A stretch of DNA of 64,000 nucleotides from Asaia platycodi JCM 25414 (GTDB lineage Bacteria > Pseudomonadota > Alphaproteobacteria > Acetobacterales > Acetobacteraceae). Within the stretch, counting starts at the first letter, position 1, and the number at the start of each line of letters is the position of its first letter. Location of the stretch: the NCBI RefSeq assembly GCF_000614545.1, contig NZ_BAKW01000003.1:186001-250000 (forward strand). The letters are read 5' to 3'. The translations under genes and the position numbers were made by a program. This document shows positions 61,276-64,000 of the stretch, in pieces. A model generated the notes under the pieces. That model was given only the letters and a program-made list of their open reading frames with translations. It was not told where the DNA came from and searched no databases.

Positions 61276-61742
61276 CATTATTTTTCGCAAAGACAAGAAA
61301 GCAGGACGCGCCCGTTTCCGGCTGCGGTCAGAATGCCTGTCGTTGCCATTTTGGCGCCACAGCATCATGCAATCCAGGGAGAAGAGTTCGCGTCTGACGC
61401 GGAAATAAGAGTAAAAAACTCCGGCCATGGACTCAATCGCGCCTTAATCACCTTTTGTTCTCCCCTAATAAGAACTTAACAAAAACACCTCATGGCAAAG
61501 TCATGATTGCGTCTCCGTATCGGAAAAGAGAACATTATAAGAACATAATATTTGATGGCGACGAAAAAATCGAGGAATTCCGCCAATTTCCAGCGCGAAT
61601 TGTTTGACGTCCCATAAAATCCCATGATATCCCAAACATATCCCGGACGGTTCCTGAGACAAGCAGCGAGCGGCCTTGTCCCGCCCCGGCGCGAAAAGTC
61701 ATTGGCAGTCACTCTTGGAACGGCGAGGAGGCATCGAACGGC
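61276..61742. other. rnpB-mraZ intergenic region
   Basis: About 470 bases with no gene that I can support. The middle (61440-61570) is AT-rich and includes the direct repeat AGAACAT-TATA-AGAACAT near 61530, and probably the dcw cluster promoter. The part at 61610-61645 carries MraZ-type repeats. No clear terminator for rnpB was found. Confidence 0.5.
61610..61645 (-). promoter_or_regulatory. MraZ-box repeats upstream of mraZ
   Basis: Read on the minus strand, TGGGA occurs three times with exact 5-base spacers (TGGGA-TATCA-TGGGA-TTTTA-TGGGA), preceded by CGGGA at a 6-base spacer. This is the 10-base-period TGGGN repeat that MraZ binds in E. coli. They lie about 100-130 bases before the mraZ start. 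Autoregulation of the division cluster is likely. Confidence 0.75.
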
Positions 61743-62215
61743 GTGAGTGTGTTTCTTGGCACGCATCAGAACCGTTTTGACGCCAAGGGCCGCGTGTCCA
61801 TTCCGGCATCCTTTCGCGCTGCCCTACGCGCTCAGGCCCAGCCTGAAGAGAGTCTGGTCATTCTGCGCCCCTCCCATCTTCACCCCTGCATCGAAGCCTG
61901 GCCTTGCGCCGCATTCGCCACCCTTGCAGGCCGGTAGAGTCTCTGGATATCTTCTCCGACGACCATGACGATCTCGCCGCCAGTCTCTATGCCGATGCCT
62001 ATCCGATCGATGCCGACAAGGAAGGGCGCATCATCCTGCCGGATGTGCTCAAACGTCATGCCAATCTCGTCGATGAGATCTCCTTCATGGGGCTCGGTCG
62101 CGTCTTCCAGATCTGGGAGCCCGAGGCCGGTGCCAAACGTCGCGAAGAAGCCCGCGCCCGCGCCCGCCGCATGACCAGCCGCCCCACGACAAATGCCCGC
62201 GAGTTGGCATCATGA
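61743..62215 (+). CDS. mraZ: Transcriptional regulator MraZ (one frame break)
   Basis: First gene of the division and cell wall cluster, about 157 aa, a two-repeat SpoVT/AbrB-like DNA-binding protein. First repeat: FLGTHQNRFDAKGRVSIPASFR; second: YPIDADKEGRIILPDVLKRHA with ISFMGLGRVFQIWEPEA. A missing C near 61935 breaks the frame between them (restored: FATLAGPVESLDIFSDD). The start is a GTG at 61743, with GAGGAGG about 11 bases upstream. It overlaps rsmH by ATGA. Confidence 0.93.
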
Positions 62216-63213
62216 ACGCGATCGCTCCTCTCGCCTTGCTGACCGAACACGACCCCGGCCATGTGCCCGTAATGCTGCCCGAAGTGCTCGACGCCCTCGC
62301 CCCGCATGATGACGGACGGTATGTCGATGGCACATTCGGCGGCGGTGGCTATACAAGAGGCATTCTGGTCCGTGCGGCCTGCACCGTCTGGGGCGTCGAT
62401 CGCGACCCGACGGCCATCGCCCGTGCCGAAGCGCTTGCGGCCGAACTTGACGCCTGCGCGCCCTCGCGCAAGCTGGTGGCCGTGCCCGGCACTTTCGGCG
62501 CCATGGCCGATCTGCTGGGCGATGACGCGCCTTTCGATGGCATCGTGCTTGATATCGGCGTGTCGTCCTATCAGATCGACGAGGCCGAGCGTGGCTTCTC
62601 GTTCCGCCATGACGGGCCGCTCGACATGCGCATGTCGCAGGCTGGTCGGTCAGCCGCCGATCTGGTGAACAAGGCTGATGCCGACGAGTTGGCCGACATC
62701 ATCTATCATTACGGCGAAGACCGGCTGTCGCGCCGCATCGCCGCCGCCATCGTTCGCGCGCGTGCCGAAGAACCCATCCACACGACAGCACGTCTGGCCG
62801 ATATCGTGCGCAGTGTCGTGCGCCCTGATAAATCGGGCATTCATCCCGCGACACGCACGTTTCAGGCGCTGCGTATCGCTGTGAATGACGAGCTCGGTGA
62901 ATTGCAGCGCGCACTGGACACGGCCCCTGCCCTTCTGGCCGAGGGCGGCAGGCTGGTCGTGGTAACGTTTCACTCGCTCGAAGACCGTCTGGTCAAGCGC
63001 GCGCTTGCCCAGGCCGCGGGACGTGTCAGCCGCCCATCACGCCATGAACCCATGGCCGAGCGCTTTGTCACGCCCGATTTCGTTCTGCCGCACACGCGCC
63101 CGGTTCTCGCATCCGAAGACGAGATCCGCCGCAATCCCCGTTCCCGCAGCGCCAAGCTGCGAAGCCTGCTCCGCACCGCACCTTCAGCCTCTGTTAGGGG
63201 GTCTCATTCATGA
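62212..63213 (+). CDS. rsmH: 16S rRNA (cytosine1402-N4)-methyltransferase
   Basis: SAM-dependent methyltransferase of the MraW/RsmH family, 333 aa, intact. Motifs: [32 protein letters not shown] (SAM site), [62 protein letters not shown] and [15 protein letters not shown]. It overlaps mraZ and ftsL by four bases on each side, so translation of the three is coupled. Confidence 0.97.
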   Translation: MNAIAPLALLTEHDPGHVPVMLPEVLDALAPHDDGRYVDGTFGGGGYTRGILVRAACTVWGVDRDPTAIARAEALAAELDACAPSRKLVAVPGTFGAMADLLGDDAPFDGIVLDIGVSSYQIDEAERGFSFRHDGPLDMRMSQAGRSAADLVNKADADELADIIYHYGEDRLSRRIAAAIVRARAEEPIHTTARLADIVRSVVRPDKSGIHPATRTFQALRIAVNDELGELQRALDTAPALLAEGGRLVVVTFHSLEDRLVKRALAQAAGRVSRPSRHEPMAERFVTPDFVLPHTRPVLASEDEIRRNPRSRSAKLRSLLRTAPSASVRGSHS

Positions 63214-64000
63214 TCCGGCCTTTTACGATCCTTTGCGCGCTCCTTGCCGGTGGTTCGGGCATGTTTCTTTATACCAAGAAGCATGAGACGACCGTGCTCG
63301 ATCAGCATATCACGACGGTCGTGCAGAAGACGGAGCGTGTGCGCCAGCAGACGGCGATGCTGCGCACCCAGTGGGCCCTGCTGAACCAGCCGGATCGATT
63401 GAGCGCCCTGTCAACGCGTTTTCTGGGTCAACTGCACCCCATGGCCCCCACGCAATATGTGCGACTGGCCAGCATGATCGACGCCTTGCCCGCGCCCAGC
63501 ACCAAGCCCGCCTTTCGCGATCCGCGCGAAAGCCTGAGTGTGGCTGTGTCCAATGCCCCTTCTGCCCAGCCTGCCGTCGTTGCAGCGCCTAGGGCGCCTG
63601 AACAGAAGGCTTCAGAACCGAAGGGTTCTGCCGCGCATGACACCCCTTCAGCACTCGTGGCCAGCGCCGACACATCCCGTCATCGCCCCGCTCCGGCCGT
63701 TGTTGCGTCAGAGGCAGACGCCCCCGCCATGCCAGCCCCTCGCGTGACACTCGCTTCGGCGACGCCCCGCGTGGCACAGGCTGCCCGCCCGGCCACGGCA
63801 CCGCGTTCGACGCGTCTGGTGCCCCCAGCTCCGCGCCCTACCATCGAGCTGGCCCAGCAGAGCAACCGCACCCATATGGTCTCTGACGAACTTGGTCAGG
63901 CCGCGCATCATGGCCATCGTTACGACGCCGTCGTGCATGCGACCACACGCAACAGCGCCGCGCAGAGCAACGGGGATTCCGATCTCGCAGTTCGTCTGGC
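63210..64000 (+). CDS. ftsL: FtsL-like cell division protein (cut by window end)
   Basis: An open frame from the ATG at 63210, overlapping the rsmH stop, to the end of the window (at least 263 aa). It has a short N-terminus, one membrane helix ([18 protein letters not shown]), a coiled coil ([40 protein letters not shown]) and then a long Pro/Ala-rich periplasmic tail. Position after rsmH and the first 90 residues fit FtsL, which links FtsQB to the septal machinery. The tail makes it far longer than the usual 100-120 aa; a similar long form is seen in some Acetobacteraceae as far as I recall. Confidence 0.8.
   Translation, partial: MIRPFTILCALLAGGSGMFLYTKKHETTVLDQHITTVVQKTERVRQQTAMLRTQWALLNQPDRLSALSTRFLGQLHPMAPTQYVRLASMIDALPAPSTKPAFRDPRESLSVAVSNAPSAQPAVVAAPRAPEQKASEPKGSAAHDTPSALVASADTSRHRPAPAVVASEADAPAMPAPRVTLASATPRVAQAARPATAPRSTRLVPPAPRPTIELAQQSNRTHMVSDELGQAAHHGHRYDAVVHATTRNSAAQSNGDSDLAVRL

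Overview
The window is a stretch of core chromosome from an alphaproteobacterium, most likely an acetic acid bacterium (Acetobacteraceae). The evidence is a GC-rich coding background, alphaproteobacterial gene pairs (DUF177-rpmF-plsX-fabH-ihfA-merR, Lrp/trxB/LysR, sppA-ihfB, rplU-rpmA-obgE-proB, GapR, MucR, a start of the dcw cluster) and a Hint-domain surface protein of a type I associate with this family. The genus cannot be fixed from sequence alone. I see no insertion sequence, prophage, CRISPR array or rRNA operon.

Layout. 0-5.5 kb: DUF445 membrane protein, a divergent phosphoenolpyruvate carboxylase, a secreted unknown, a GlsB/YeaQ-type membrane protein. 5.5-10.7 kb: ribose-type sugar ABC transporter (B, C, A), a TetR regulator and the membrane protein divergent from it. 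10.7-18.6 kb: isolated fusA, rpmB, Atm1-type ABC exporter, Nudix hydrolase, DUF3574 lipoprotein, AI-2E-type permease, tRNA-Pro. 18.8-23.9 kb: lipid and ribosome operon DUF177-rpmF-plsX-fabH-ihfA-merR, with bamE divergent. 24-27.5 kb: peptide deformylase, MarR, OmpR-type regulator and histidine kinase in one operon, then rpsU. 27.7-36.6 kb: prolyl oligopeptidase, a two-gene glycosyltransferase set behind an Lrp regulator, trxB, LysR, ihfB, sppA. 36.6-43 kb: mucR, an AT-rich island with a candidate small gene, a FUSC exporter overlapping a guanine deaminase, an esterase, a YjdM/PhnA-like protein. 43-46.3 kb: tRNA-Ser, rplU-rpmA-obgE-proB. 46.5-49.7 kb: hydrolase, Tat-leader SDR oxidoreductase, membrane protein. 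49.8-55 kb: ECF sigma / FecR / TonB receptor / histidine acid phosphatase operon. 55.2-60.8 kb: gapR, zwf, unknown, esterase, Hint-domain protein. 60.9-64 kb: RNase P RNA, then mraZ-rsmH-ftsL, cut by the window edge.

A dominating feature is that about 30 reading frames, including essential ones (fusA, zwf, proB, mraZ, bamE, sppA), are each broken by what looks like one missing base, usually in a short homopolymer. Almost every break is mended by adding one base. This is best read as sequencing or assembly error, not gene decay. Coordinates below span the reconstructed gene and state where the break lies.

The most interesting biology is the cell-surface-signalling operon that ties a FecA-like receptor to a periplasmic phytase-like phosphatase by 4-base overlaps. 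Next come a PEP carboxylase with altered catalytic loops, an SDR enzyme with a twin-arginine leader, an AT-rich island next to mucR, a set of MraZ boxes on the strand opposite to mraZ, and several strong inverted repeats or structured leaders (sugar ABC operon, tetR, fusA, rplU, trxB-lysR).
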